From: Neckera pumila | Lineage: Eukaryota; Streptophyta; Bryopsida; Hypnales; Neckeraceae | DNA length: 64,000 nt | Reading direction: 5' to 3' | NCBI GenBank assembly: GCA_963969595.1 | Contig: OZ018416.1 | Span: 16,508,065 to 16,572,064, forward strand | Shown here: in pieces, positions 1-11,077 of the stretch | Numbering within the stretch: the stretch's first letter is position 1 | Layout of the letters: the number at the start of each line of letters is the position of its first letter | Position numbers and translations under genes: made by a program | The notes under the pieces: generated by a model | Told to the model about the DNA's origin: nothing | Database searches by the model: none | The model's input: the letters and a program-made list of their open reading frames with translations, nothing else

Positions 1-250
1 GAGCAAGACGACCAGCCCATCAGGGTCCAGGTCAGAGAGCAAGACGACCGGCCCAGTTGAGGTCCAAATTGGGAGAATCAAGACGACCAGCCCAATTGGG
101 TCCAGATCGGAAAAGCAAGGACGACCAGCCTTCAGGGAGTCCAGGGCAATCTAGGGGCTTGGGGGGTTGGGCAGTCCAGCGCTCGGGGAGTCCAGGCAGT
201 CCAAAGCTTGGGGGGTCGGGCAATCCAAGGGCTTGGGGGTTCGGTTCACA
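1..250. repeat. Minisatellite, about 37-bp units
   Basis: At least three imperfect units of about 37 bp built on AAGACGACCAGCCCA followed by a variant of GGGTCCAGATCGGA run from the left edge to about 125. A second, shorter motif with TCCAGGCAGTCCAA and CTTGGGGG follows to about 240. Both strands stay open here, which is a by-product of the repeat and not evidence of a gene. The array may continue left of the window. Confidence 0.75.
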
Positions 251-1092
251 AATTTCAGATTCTAAAAGCAAAAGCTATTTGGAAGTCCAAAGTCCGGTTG
301 GAGAGTTGGGTTCATTCTTAAAACCAAAATTTGACAAAGGAAACTATTGAAAGAAGGAAGGAAGGAAACTTGTGAAGAAGGGGAAAAGAAGAGAAAAAAT
401 TGGGTCCAGGCCTGGCTAAGCTCCACGTAGGATAATTGTTCTTCCAACACCTACAAAACCACTGAAAGATAGAAGGAGAAGAGAAGGAAATGATGGCTAT
501 ATGGGTGACATAGGAAAGAGACAATAAATACTGCGCTAGCTAGTTAGATTAGGAGGAATAGGAGAAATCAAAAAAGAAGCATTAGTAGCCGTTAGAGAAG
601 GATGGAGGGATGATGACATAAGCACTTTGTAAGAGAATAGTGGACGTATTTATGCCTATTAGTTGTCAAGGTTGGTAGTATAAGGTTGCCATCAAAACAT
701 TTGGTGCAATAGTACTAGACTAGAAAAGAGGAGGAGAAAGAAAAGAAAAGGGAAGCAAGAAGGAAAGAAGTTAGGGTGTAATATTTCCTTTACAATTAAG
801 CGGTGAGCTTTGAGAAGAAAGGCCAAAAAATTATCATGGACAGGGATGCGTATGAGCACGTGAACAACGTTATCTCCAACACCGGCAGTGATGAGGTAAG
901 CCATTAAACTTATCCTTGGTATTTTTTCCTAATTCGCTTGTACTTCTCTTAGTTAGGCTTTAACCCATGATAATTAGCAAAGATTAGTAAGAATTAGAAG
1001 TTTAGATTCAAAATTCCATAGATTAGGAATAGGGGTTTCCAAAAACATATTACGCTAAAAATTTGGCTTTGGATCGACCATGCTAGGTTGAG
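251..1092. other. Non-genic stretch
   Basis: Purine-rich sequence with short overlapping open frames on both strands and no recognisable protein. No family, RNA gene or clear repeat was seen. Confidence 0.5.
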
Positions 1093-2030
1093 TTAATCCC
1101 TAAAGTTTCATGACTATGTTCTCACCAAAAACGCTCCAAAACTGCCATTTCTAGCACAAGTACCAAATTTTTGAAAAATATTATTTTTGGACACATGTAA
1201 CCGTAGGATCTTGTAGTACTCTGGTTTGGGAATGTGTGGAAAAAATTTCATAAATTTCCATCGTGTAGATTAGAAGATACTAGCGTTTGAAGTGGCAAAA
1301 GTCCTTTTTTGGCCCTGCAAAAAACCGGGCAGCTGCACTTCACAAGGTCGGATTATTATGAAAAAAAATCTAAAATGGTTGTGCTTCTTTGGATTCATTC
1401 TTTAGAGCAAGTTGGCTACATGCTTGAAAATTTGCAGATTATTTGGAATTGTACAACATATAAGAAAAAATAGTAAGTAGAAAGAAGTAGAGAATGGTTC
1501 AAAATACTAAATTGTTAAGAATTTAATTATGGAATTGAAAAATGCCAATTCCAATGGTTACAATGTTGTAATATACAACCTACATCTTGCAATTTTATTT
1601 TTTTTGAAAAATATTATAAATTGAATGAAATAATTGACTTCAAAGTTTATTTTAGAATAGACAATCTATAACTGCCCGCAAACTAAAAATCCTTGTAACG
1701 TTTGACTCATTGATCAAAATGGAATGTTTCAAAGCTTTTCACGTATATATAAATCTAATAAACCAATTTCAAATTTTTATTTTTGAAAAAAGTGATTTTT
1801 TTTTATCTGCCCGGATTGCCCGATGCCCCAATTACGAAAAAAAGTAACATATTAGGCCATAACTTTTGACTTGTATTTCCAAATGTCATGAAATTTGGTG
1901 CACATGAAAGATATTTCTTGTTCCCACCTTCTCTAAAAATTTCAGCCCAAAATATGCAAATCTCTAGTCACACGTACCTACCCAAAATACTATATTGCCA
2001 AAAAATACATGCTAGTTATTTAGTCGTTAA
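1093..2030. mobile_element. TTAA-bounded element, copy 1 (938 bp)
   Basis: The element begins TTAATCCCTAAAG and ends TTTAGTCGTTAA. Its body matches, in order, the copies at 62736-63671 (same orientation), 61144-62068 (opposite) and 17335-17952 (opposite, internally shortened). Shared landmarks are a phrase like GTTCTCACCAAAAACGCT near the left end, a GGGCAGCTGCACTTCA segment in the middle, and an ACACGTACCTACCC segment near the right end. It has no coding capacity. TTAA at both ends with CCCTAAA-type termini resembles a piggyBac target duplication, which is an inference. Confidence 0.7.
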
Positions 2031-2830
2031 GCAGTCCAAGAAGGATAAATTTTGATGAACTTGGTTTTAAAGAACGGTAGACCAAATTAAGACTAGAGTT
2101 AAAAGTAGGAATTAGCATTAATTTAGAAGTCAACAATCTAGATCTAGGTTTGGAAAGTAGAAATTAGAACCAAATCAAGAGGTAAAAAGTCCAATTAGAG
2201 CTAATTCGGAAAAATTAATTTAGGAATCAAGGTTTAGAATTAGAGTTAGGAGGTTAAATTGGAAGTTTAAATTAGAACAAGGAACTTAGGACTAGAATTA
2301 GGAAGTTAATATGGAGTTTAAATTAGAGATAACCATTTAGAATTATAATTAACAAAGTTAATTCAGAGGCGAAAATTAAATTAGGACGTAAAATGCGGAA
2401 GTTTAGTTAGCGGTTAAAATTTAGGGTTGGATTTAGGGAGTAAAATTCTAGAATTAATTTAGAGGTGAAATTTAGGAGTTAAAAAGCTTAGAGTAAAATT
2501 AGGGGTTAAAATCGAGAGTCAATTTAGAAGTCAAAACTTTAGAGTAACCTTTAGAAGTTAAAAGAGTAGAGTAATATTTAGAAGATAGAATTTAGAAGTT
2601 AAAATCTAGATGATAGAAATTTAGAGTAATTTTTGGAAGTTAGAAAGTTAGAGTAAAACTTAGAAGTAAATTTTCAAAGGAAAAGTCCAAACATAAGGTT
2701 AAAGTAGAAGGGTTAGAAAATTGAGGTTAAAAAGCTAGAAGAAGAGTTAAAGTAGAAGTAAAAGTCTAAAGTCAAGGTAGAATACTAGAACCAGTCAAAG
2801 GTTAAAACATAGAAGTTCATGTAGAAGATT
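2031..2830. repeat. Degenerate short tandem repeat
   Basis: About 800 bp made of variants of TTAGAAGTTAAAA and TTAGAGTAAAATT, strongly purine-biased on the + strand. Units are about 15-25 bp and poorly conserved. No open frame of note. Confidence 0.6.
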
Positions 2831-3319
2831 AAAAGTCGCAAACCACTTGGGACAGTGAACGAGTGGAAAATAAATAGGAAACACCATGGAAGGGATTTAG
2901 AATAGGTGAAGTGTCCGGAAAAGTTGTTTTGTTCCCTTTATTACTTAGGCTGGCCTTTTGGGGCTAGCAACCAATTAGGAAAAAATTTGCACACAGATTA
3001 TAGCTACCCCTACTGCCATCCACCAAACTAGGAAACATTAGCAAGTTCCATTGCTTGGAAGGCATAGTGGACCACGCGTGCAACATCCTTTTAAATCAAA
3101 AGTGGATAAAAGCTAAGAAACGGGTTGTGTTCGCTCTATTATCAAGGGTGGGTAATCTAGCGCCCACAGTATGCGATTGCCTTTGTCCTTAAGAAGACCT
3201 GCCACTGCTGTGCCTATTGTCCGCAGTTCCGTCTATGACTCCATTTCCATGCATGATTTTATCAAGTACCTGCAATCGGAATTAAATGACAACATGAAGA
3301 CATGACGGTATCTAATTAT
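2831..3319. other. Non-genic stretch
   Basis: I see no gene, RNA or clear repeat in this stretch. Confidence 0.4.
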
Positions 3320-6300
3320 CACTACAAGGAAAGGGGGTCTAAAGTGACAAAATTTTGACAAAAAATTGTCCAAAATGATTGCAAGCAATTTTCTGGGTTT
3401 TATTGCTGTCAATTCTTATGCTTCTTGTCAATATCCTTGTTAATTTCTCCCAGTGGATGAAAATGTAATCATTTTCATTCATAACTTCTCATCATAAATC
3501 CAGACCATCTTTTTGTATGAGCTCATTTGGAAATTCTTCTTCTGGTTTGCCGCAGCCGTCATTACCATTCTTCTGCTTCCTCCTCTTTGTAGGTGGCTTT
3601 CTGAAACTTTTGCTTCCTCCTCTTTGTAAGTTAGTTGGCTTTTTGAAAATTTAGGCAAGTGCTTCGTACTGTAGAATGAAATGAAGAATAGTGTTGCACT
3701 ATAATTTAGGGTTTAGAGTTAGAATAGATTTCATATTTTCCTTGATGCTTGTAGTAATCTCAATTTCAGAAAATGGAGATCTCTTCTCTTTTTGATATTT
3801 GTTTGAGACAGTCTGGGATTATGGAGATTTTCTAAGTTGGTTTTGTGAAATTGTAGGCAAACATTCCGTAGTACAGTATGGAATGGAGAGTAGTGCTGCA
3901 CTAGATTTTAGGATTTATAGTAGATTTGGTGTTTTCTTGGAGTTTTGGTTAGCTTTGACTGCAGTTTTGATCTAGTTTTGAAGTTGTAGGAGCCAAGGAA
4001 GAAGATTAGAATTTCACAGAACTCGGATGAGCCTCTGAAGAAGGTGAAAAAGATAGTGGAGGATCGTTTGCGGGCCTAGGAGACCACAGCAATGATCCGC
4101 AAGACAACTGTGGAGTTTTTTGAAAACATGAAGAAAAATCTCGTGAGTCTTTATGCACCTTGACATACCATTGTACTTCCACTGTAGATTTTTCCACATC
4201 TCTTCTTTCTAATCGTCGTTCTAAGAAGGGCATCTGAAATCTTGCATCTTAGAGAACAAATGCTTTCTTTGAACAAACTGGTTTAGGGATTAGGGTTTAG
4301 TTGAGTCACTTGCATGTGATAAATTTCATCACTATTGTACATGTGGTACAATGAATGGCAAGTCGTGGGTCCAAATTACCTAGGCTATACAGATCCCATA
4401 TCCATAGAAAGGCTTGCTTTAAGTTAGTTTCAATGATCTAAGGCGTAATTGCGCATGTCTCATGGAAGTTGCAACAATGCGTGTCTTTTTATCTTTGCTC
4501 CTGATGCCATTTGCTAGGTCGTCTCCAGAACTACTGACTTTTAAGTTTGTGCACCGTTTCTTTTTGTAGAAGTGTGCATGCTCGAGCAGGATCTGGGCAT
4601 GGATAAAAGGAACCGAAGAACAACAATTTTAAATTTTGCAGATACTTAGCATCAATTCAATGTATGTGAAAGTGATTGGGAATTCACATCATTCATGCCT
4701 TTATAAGACTCCTATAATCCATCCCATGCCATTTTGATGAACAGCACTCTTATCGTAGAAGTGGATGTGAATGTTTCTAAAGTGGTGTATTATTGGGCAT
4801 TGATTTGACCCTCTCATAGATTCTAACATGAAAGTACTCTCTCGCAATGGATTCAAAGCTGAGTACTGAGGTACACCTCTCTGAAATTATTGTATGAGTA
4901 CGTCATCATGCACTTGTGCCCAAAACATTTGTACCTAGAATTTGAGCTTAGCCAGCGCGCATTGTTTCCATGGTTGGCAGACACATTCATCTTTGTCGGC
5001 AATTTCAGGTAGATAATGGTCACCACGTACTCGCTCCCTAGTATTCAAAAAAAGATTTGCCGGGGAGCGCCTTTGTTTGAAATCCATGGAAAGTCTACTC
5101 AATAATTGCTATACATACGTGTAAATCCAAAGCTAGCTTGAAGATAGGACCTCCAACTTGCAAGGCACATAGCCAAAGCTGAAAGAATGCTTGGAGGTCA
5201 GTCAAGCTACATCATTTGCCTTTGATATTGTAATCATATTTGTAATTGCCCTTGTTTCAATCAAATCCAATTTAGACTAATGTCAAGAATGGTCTATGTG
5301 CTAATCTCTTAAATTGGTGTCATCTTTGCATATATTGACCAATGCTAGCTCCATTCTTGAGCAAGGGATGATTGTCTAGCAAATTGTGTTTCCAGGAATT
5401 GGCCTGTCATTTAGATGTTGTGCGGAAAGCTCAGAATTGAGAATGGGTTCAACAAGTGTTCATAGAGGTTTGATGTTGCTTGCGGTTGCAACATTGATGC
5501 TAATTCAGCCCAAGGAGTTGGTGATTCCTTTTGGAGCAAACTATAAGGCCACCACCAATGCAACGCACACTTGAATTCAAGGCAAAGGCGCCCTTGTGGA
5601 CCTTGTTCTGGATGCTACCTCAGGTGAATTTTCTGACTGCCTAGACTCCTCTGCATGAATTATAGCTACCTTCAAAGCTAGATGATCCAAATGTTGCATT
5701 CAAACCTATGCAACTGTTAAAACATGTGAGCTAAAATTAATTGGATTGTCTTCTTTCACTCTACAGCCACGACATTCAGCTCCAAAGGCAAGTACTTGTT
5801 TGGAAGTGAGACAAGTCTTTTCTTGACAGGTATTGTGATACAATTTCAGTCTTAGTATTCTCATACTAGTCTACAAATTTGTTTTTTAACTGGTAATTTT
5901 TCATCTTGGAAGAGAATGTTGCCTATTTAATCTTGCAAGGTTTGATGACTTCAGATCTTTGCATCAAACAATAGAAAAATGCTTCAACCCTGCACGCATC
6001 AAAGGAATCCCACCCTAAGGTATGCAACTTGTATGATTTTCAAGATCTTAATTGCTTTACCATGACTCTACAGCTTTTGGAGCCTAAATCTCAGGATATG
6101 TTTATCTTGGCCTGGATAGTCATCAAGAGCATCATATCACCAAGCGACAGATGAGTGGCTTTGTTGGTGTCATTGGTATGGAGGTATTTTCCTACCTTAT
6201 TTATTGGTTCTGGATTGAAGGAGAATAGGCTATGCATTGACACTACAGTAAAAGAGAAAAGGCACTTAAACATTAAATCAAATCAATTGAAGAAGAAATT

Positions 6301-7880
6301 GAATCTGTGGATACAAAGCTTTCAATTGAAGTTTCAAAGTGCGACTTTGCCATTGCATTACCTTAGAGCTATTAGTGTTTGTTGTATTACTCGTAATTGC
6401 CTTACTCATTTTGTTGGGTTATGGCTATTGTAAATTTGTCAATATTTTTGTTATGTATTGTGTTTTCTTTTATGTGGTGCTTCTAAATGCACATTGATGT
6501 AGAACAACATTGGCTACACTTTATGGAAATATTGGAGCAGCAGGGACCTAAAAAAGTATAGGAGGCCAAAAAAAGAGCTTTATTTTGCGTGCCTGGAGGG
6601 CTTTTGTGATGATTTTGGGTTACAGGTTGGAATATCTCCAATATTTCTTTTATTGCTCTAATCTTTGGGAATGCTATAAGAGAAAATCCTCAAGAGGCAG
6701 TTGTTCCGGCTATTTTTTTGTTTTTCAGTTGGTTTTGGTATATTTTAATTGTGGAAATTGCTCTTTGAAGGGTACAACACTAAAGTTACAATGTCCTCTA
6801 AAATGCTAACCGTAAAAATTAAATCATTGTGTTGTATTGATAGAGTCTTGTGTACAAGTTCATGAGACAAAGAAACTTGCATCCTCATCTTTTTAGTGAA
6901 GGTATATTTGCACTTGGTGATAGGGGTGATGTTTGGAATGTGAATCTGGTCCAGATGTAGGTCTAAATTTGTTCCTTAACCTTTAGTAACAACATTCTTT
7001 AACATCAAGTGCAAACATAACTTAAGCATGATAAAGTTCTACTATTGCACTTCACATATTCATTTAACACTTTAGTGAAGTAAATTCTTTCTTTAATTTC
7101 ATTATCTTGCCCTCTTAGCGTTAGTCAAACTTTGTCTACCACTCTTTATTCATGTTGGGTTGAGGGCTTGTTTGATTGTTCTTCTCGCAAACAAAATTGT
7201 AATTTTTCTTATATGTTAATTTTTAATGATTGTTCTTTGTTTGTAAATTTGTATCGGCAGAATCAAAAGGCATAAGAAATTACCTGAATTGGTACAATCG
7301 GCTGGAAATAATGATGAACGGCCAGTTGGTTCAATATTTGCTCAAATAGATGAACGCAGTGTTGCTATTTTAGAAGATGCAAGTATTGTAATGTGCATGC
7401 AATTGACAAGGAAAGTAATCCTACTCATTATAGAGTTTGCTCATCTTGAATGCTCATTCCAACGACCAAAATTCTCTTTTGTTATTGTATGTAAATGGAA
7501 TACAGCATGAAAAGCAAAATTAATGTATTTTGAAAGCAAAGTAGAATGTGGCAAGGGGCTCCTTCTATACCATAGAATCTCCACCTATCAAGTGCCCATA
7601 CTCAGCATCTCAGCAACAAGGTGGACCACCTTCTTTTCCACAGAAAGAGTACAACAATAATTGATGAGTTGGTCATGGATGCGTAAAGCCATGTCTGAGA
7701 ACAGTGAGAAGGGTTGGGCCAACATGGAAAATAGAAATTGACAGAAATTCTGTCAACAGTGACAAATTGTTGATAGAATTCTGTTAAAGAAGTGGCCGAA
7801 CTGAGACATTCCCACTGACAAAGCATTTGACAGTTTTTTGTCAACTCCTTGTCAAATAGGACACAAATGTCCTTGTAGTG
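3320..7880. mobile_element. Possible large CACTA-type element or two unpaired ends
   Basis: CACTACAAGGA at 3320 and its inverted complement TCCTTGTAGTG ending at 7880 are typical CACTA (En/Spm, CMC) tips. Both sub-terminal zones carry repeated TTGACAAAA and TTGTCAA words, as CACTA sub-terminal regions do. However, the flanking triplets (TAT and GAT) do not match and the tips agree over only 11 bp, so these may be ends of different insertions. Inside lie a broken XTH-like fragment and one exon-like piece at 7261-7382 (acceptor CGGCAG, donor GTATTG) with no family I recognise. No transposase was seen. Confidence 0.3.
5443..5829 (+). pseudogene. Xyloglucan endotransglucosylase/hydrolase (XTH)-like N-terminal fragment
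   Basis: Two exon-like blocks (5443-5623 and 5767-5829) join in phase 1 across a GT-AG intron. The first starts with a hydrophobic, signal-peptide-like segment (RGLMLLAVATLMLI), then an NYKAT word, then VDLVLDAT; the second reads TTFSSKGKYLFGS. In GH16 XTH enzymes this order (N-Y..TW, then V.L.LD..SG, then F.SK..YLFG) precedes the catalytic DEIDFEFLG motif, which is absent here. The frame has an in-frame TGA at 5572-5574 and nothing XTH-like follows 5829. XTHs remodel xyloglucan in the cell wall; this copy could not. It may be a gene piece captured by a transposon. The family call rests on remembered motifs only. Confidence 0.45.
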
Positions 7881-8006
7881 GATGTGCATTGTTGTCTTTG
7901 TGATTGCAGTTGCGTTTCAAGCGGTAGTACTTTCATAACTATTGTTCATTTTGTAACCCTACTGACTTGAAAATATTGAGGGGTGGAAACTGCTGCCTAG
8001 CTGCAA

Positions 8007-8147
8007 CACTACAAGAAAACAGTGTCCGAATTGACACGTCCTAATTGACTAAAATGTCCGAATTGATAGAATTCTATCAAAAAAAATGTCCAAATTGACA
8101 AAAAATTGACAAAATAATGCCCAAACTGACATTGCTCCCTTGTAGTG
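8007..8147. mobile_element. Miniature CACTA element, 141 bp, with CAA target duplication
   Basis: The tips are CACTACAAG and CTTGTAGTG, flanked on both sides by CAA (8004-8006 and 8148-8150), the 3-bp duplication expected of CACTA transposons. The interior is little more than repeated TGTCCGAATTGAC and TTGACAAAA words. It cannot encode a transposase and would need one supplied in trans. Confidence 0.8.
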
Positions 8148-8150
8148 CAA

Positions 8151-8921
8151 TGTCATGAGAGTCGAAGAGGACTGAAGCAAAGAAGTTCAGTTGAAGAAGG
8201 CATTTCCTTTACCAATTCCGGTGCATGCATCGGTATTGCAGTTGCAAGTTTTAGCTTCAGTAGTATAAAAAAGTGCAAACTGAAGAGAGTTTATCTACAA
8301 CATCCACATTTGACAAGAAGTTGACAACAAATTGACAAAACTATAAATTTCCAAGAATTGACAGCTTTGGATTTCAAATTCGTTGTTGTGGTCATCTCGG
8401 ACAATTTTTTGTCAAATACTTGTCATTTCTACCACCATTCTTTTGTGGTAATTTTTGCTAGAATGCCGTTTTTTGAGGTTACATTGGACATTCTATAGTT
8501 GCAATGGGGGTTTGTTTGTTCACCTTGTCAATAATTGATGCTTGTTGGAGAATGAGAAATTGGTCTAGAGTGTCGCACATTAGGTTGTAGTATTAAACTT
8601 AACGTTACACCGAAATTACAAGAGCCTGTGAAACCTAAGAGTGAATGATGAATTTAGTAGCGTCATAGATCGAGAATTTTATCAAAAAATCTTCATAGGT
8701 GTGACATTATTAGATTTAAGTTATGTGCTTAGAATATCTTTGAATCTCAAATTAGATGTAGATTTTTAAAGTTTGGATATAGGAATTCAGTTCTCTTTAG
8801 TAGCATTAGAGCCAGTAGCATCAGAACTAGTAGCATCTCCAAGAAAATAGAAGTAGCAATGAAAAAGAATTTTAAGTAGCTATTGCAAGATGGACTCAAT
8901 TGACCTCGCCTGAATTGTCGG
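8151..8921. other. Non-genic stretch with TTGACAA words
   Basis: Further TTGACAAGAAGTTGACAA and TTTTTTGTCAAATACTTGTCA words near 8310-8430 look like scattered CACTA sub-terminal repeats. No gene seen. Confidence 0.45.
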
Positions 8922-9059
8922 CACTACAAGGGAGCTATGTCAATTTAGACATTTTTTTGTCAATTTTCTGTCAATTTGGACATTTTTTTGATAGAATTAT
9001 GTCAATTTGGACATTTTAGTTAATTAGGACATGTCTATTTGAACACTGTTTTCTAGATG
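8922..9059. mobile_element. Miniature CACTA element, second copy, inverted
   Basis: This is the inverted relative of the element at 8007-8147. It starts CACTACAAGGGAGC (the other copy ends GCTCCCTTGTAGTG) and finishes with CACTGTTTTCTAGATG, a decayed form of the opposite tip. No matching target duplication is visible, so it is probably older. Confidence 0.65.
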
Positions 9060-9805
9060 ATATATCATCTCATAACCTTAGTTATTAGGCTTCCTATTAT
9101 ATGATTTCAGAACAATCATTTTTTATGAAGCACTTTTGAAACTACGTTAGTACAATAATGAATAGAAAAAAAATAGTATTAAATCTATTTTAATAGCAAA
9201 TTTGCAAAGTAATAATTACAAGGTTTGTGGAAAAAATCATGGCAAAATCCCTTGATGTATTGTAGACCCTTCATTGACCATCAAATCAAAATATGAAGTT
9301 TTGGCATTTCATTGAATTTCATATGGGATCATGGAAACATTTTACCACTAATACAATGTTATTTTTAAAATGATACTATGGCATATACACTTGAATGTAG
9401 TGATCAAGGATGATTTGAAGTTCAATATATCACTCAATGGATGAAAATCCCTCAAAAAAAATTATTTTGAATGTCAAAACCAAATTTTAAGGAAAAAAAC
9501 CCTTCAAAGTATTGAAATACATTGTCTTGATACTATGTATGTTTCTTAAATTGTATAAACTACCCTATATGGAATCTAGAAACAACTAATATGACTTGAA
9601 ATTAACTCAATGATATTTGTGTAGCATTGATAAAGTTGCACACCCAAAGATAGATGAAAAGTATCCATTCTTCAATATGCAAAAAGATTGTTTGACCTTC
9701 CAAAGGACACTTATGAATTCAAAGTTGGGACGACGAAAAAGTAAAAGGTGAGCAGACCATTCTGACTGCAAAGTGGAACAAATTGCTACAAATTCCACGT
9801 AGAAC
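9060..9805. other. AT-rich intergenic DNA
   Basis: No gene, RNA or clear element seen. Base composition shifts to higher GC near 9800, where the PPR transcription unit probably begins. Confidence 0.4.
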
Positions 9806-9826
9806 CGTCGTCGTCGTCGTCGTCGT
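9806..9826. repeat. (CGT)7 microsatellite
   Basis: Seven perfect CGT units at the start of the GC-richer leader region of the PPR gene. It probably lies in its promoter or 5' leader. Confidence 0.8.
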
Positions 9827-11077
9827 CTCTAGCAGGGCGCCTTGCTAAGATTCTCGCCTCCCCAATTGCAACAGCAGCCATAGCTGTCTGTCTCACGTGG
9901 GTCTCCGGAGCCATGAGCTCTCCCCCTTAACAGGGTTCTCTTTCTCTAACATTTTGCTGAAAACCTCTGGAATCTTCATACTCGGTATAGAGGGGAAGTT
10001 TAGGTTTATAAAAATTCCAGGTTGAGCAAGGGGTGCTGATTCAGTTTGTGGAAGGGATCGTGAATCATTTCAGGTCGGATTGCACGCGAGAAGCTTACAT
10101 TTCTGATTCCTCGTCTCCCGGGTGCATTCAGAGGTACGCAGGCTTGCGAAGAGAAATTTAGGGTTTAAGACTGCAATGAGAATGCGAGGATTTTAAATTT
10201 TTAGCTGCTGAATTGTGTGTTTGGACAATGTACTCTTTGAAGATCAATGTGGTAGTACTGACGCTGCTTAGTAGTGCAGATTATTTAGTTTTTAATTCGA
10301 GGTGTTTGTAGGTCGTTTTGGGGAATTTGAGTGTTATCCAGCTGTAGAAATTATTTTACGCTCCTCAGCCTCATCGATGCTTTTCAGATTCTCAGTCTCC
10401 CGCATTCTCCTGTTTTGATGTCATTATTTGAGTATCATGAGGGACATTAGATCGCATTATTGCGTTAGGGTTTAAGGACTAGAGTTTAACATCGACAAAC
10501 TAAGTAACTACGCCGAATATGGTCCGAATAGGCAACTGAACATGGTTTAGGTTATAAGATCAAATCAATTTTTGTTTGATCTTGAATGGAATTGAAAGAA
10601 GATTCCAGTGGACTTTACCATATATTTTTTGGACACCGTATGAATTTTCAAAGACAATAGTTTATCAGAAAGCGATCGTATTACTCATGTTCAGAGTGCA
10701 TTCTTATAATTAATATTTTGCCTACTTTTTTGTCACAAATATTAGGGGACCCTTTCGGCAAAAAGGATTACAATTAGGGTTTACTTACACTTTTGTGTCT
10801 CAATGTACAGATCACAACTTGGAATTGGATTATGAGATTGGAAAGCGCTGAAAATATTTGGCTTTGGGACGGAGTGCACGTAATGCTGAGCCAAAGTCTG
10901 GAAAGGGCGAATGGCTAAGATTTTCCGAGCTACCGTGGTTGAGAGTCCAGTTCTTAGGCTAAAGGTCTGAAGTATTACTGAGAATTTTGCACCTTGTTGT
11001 AGGTGAAGGGTTGGGGGTTGCAGACATGATCTGCCTGTGAGTTAATAGAAATCGGCTATACATTCTAGCCAACAATT
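9827..11077 (+). promoter_or_regulatory. Probable promoter and intron-containing 5' leader of the PPR gene
   Basis: A CT-rich, GC-richer stretch (9830-10140) leads to a good donor (CAGAG|GTACGC near 10133) and a matching acceptor (TGTACAG near 10811), suggesting a 5' leader intron. An in-frame TAG at 11066-11068 sits four codons before the chosen start, so the protein cannot extend upstream within this exon. No TATA element can be fixed with confidence. Confidence 0.35.

Noticed and set aside
57..350. Open frames on both strands in the first 350 bases
   Set aside because: They follow the minisatellite period; the translation is low-complexity Pro/Gly/Ser repeat with no domain.
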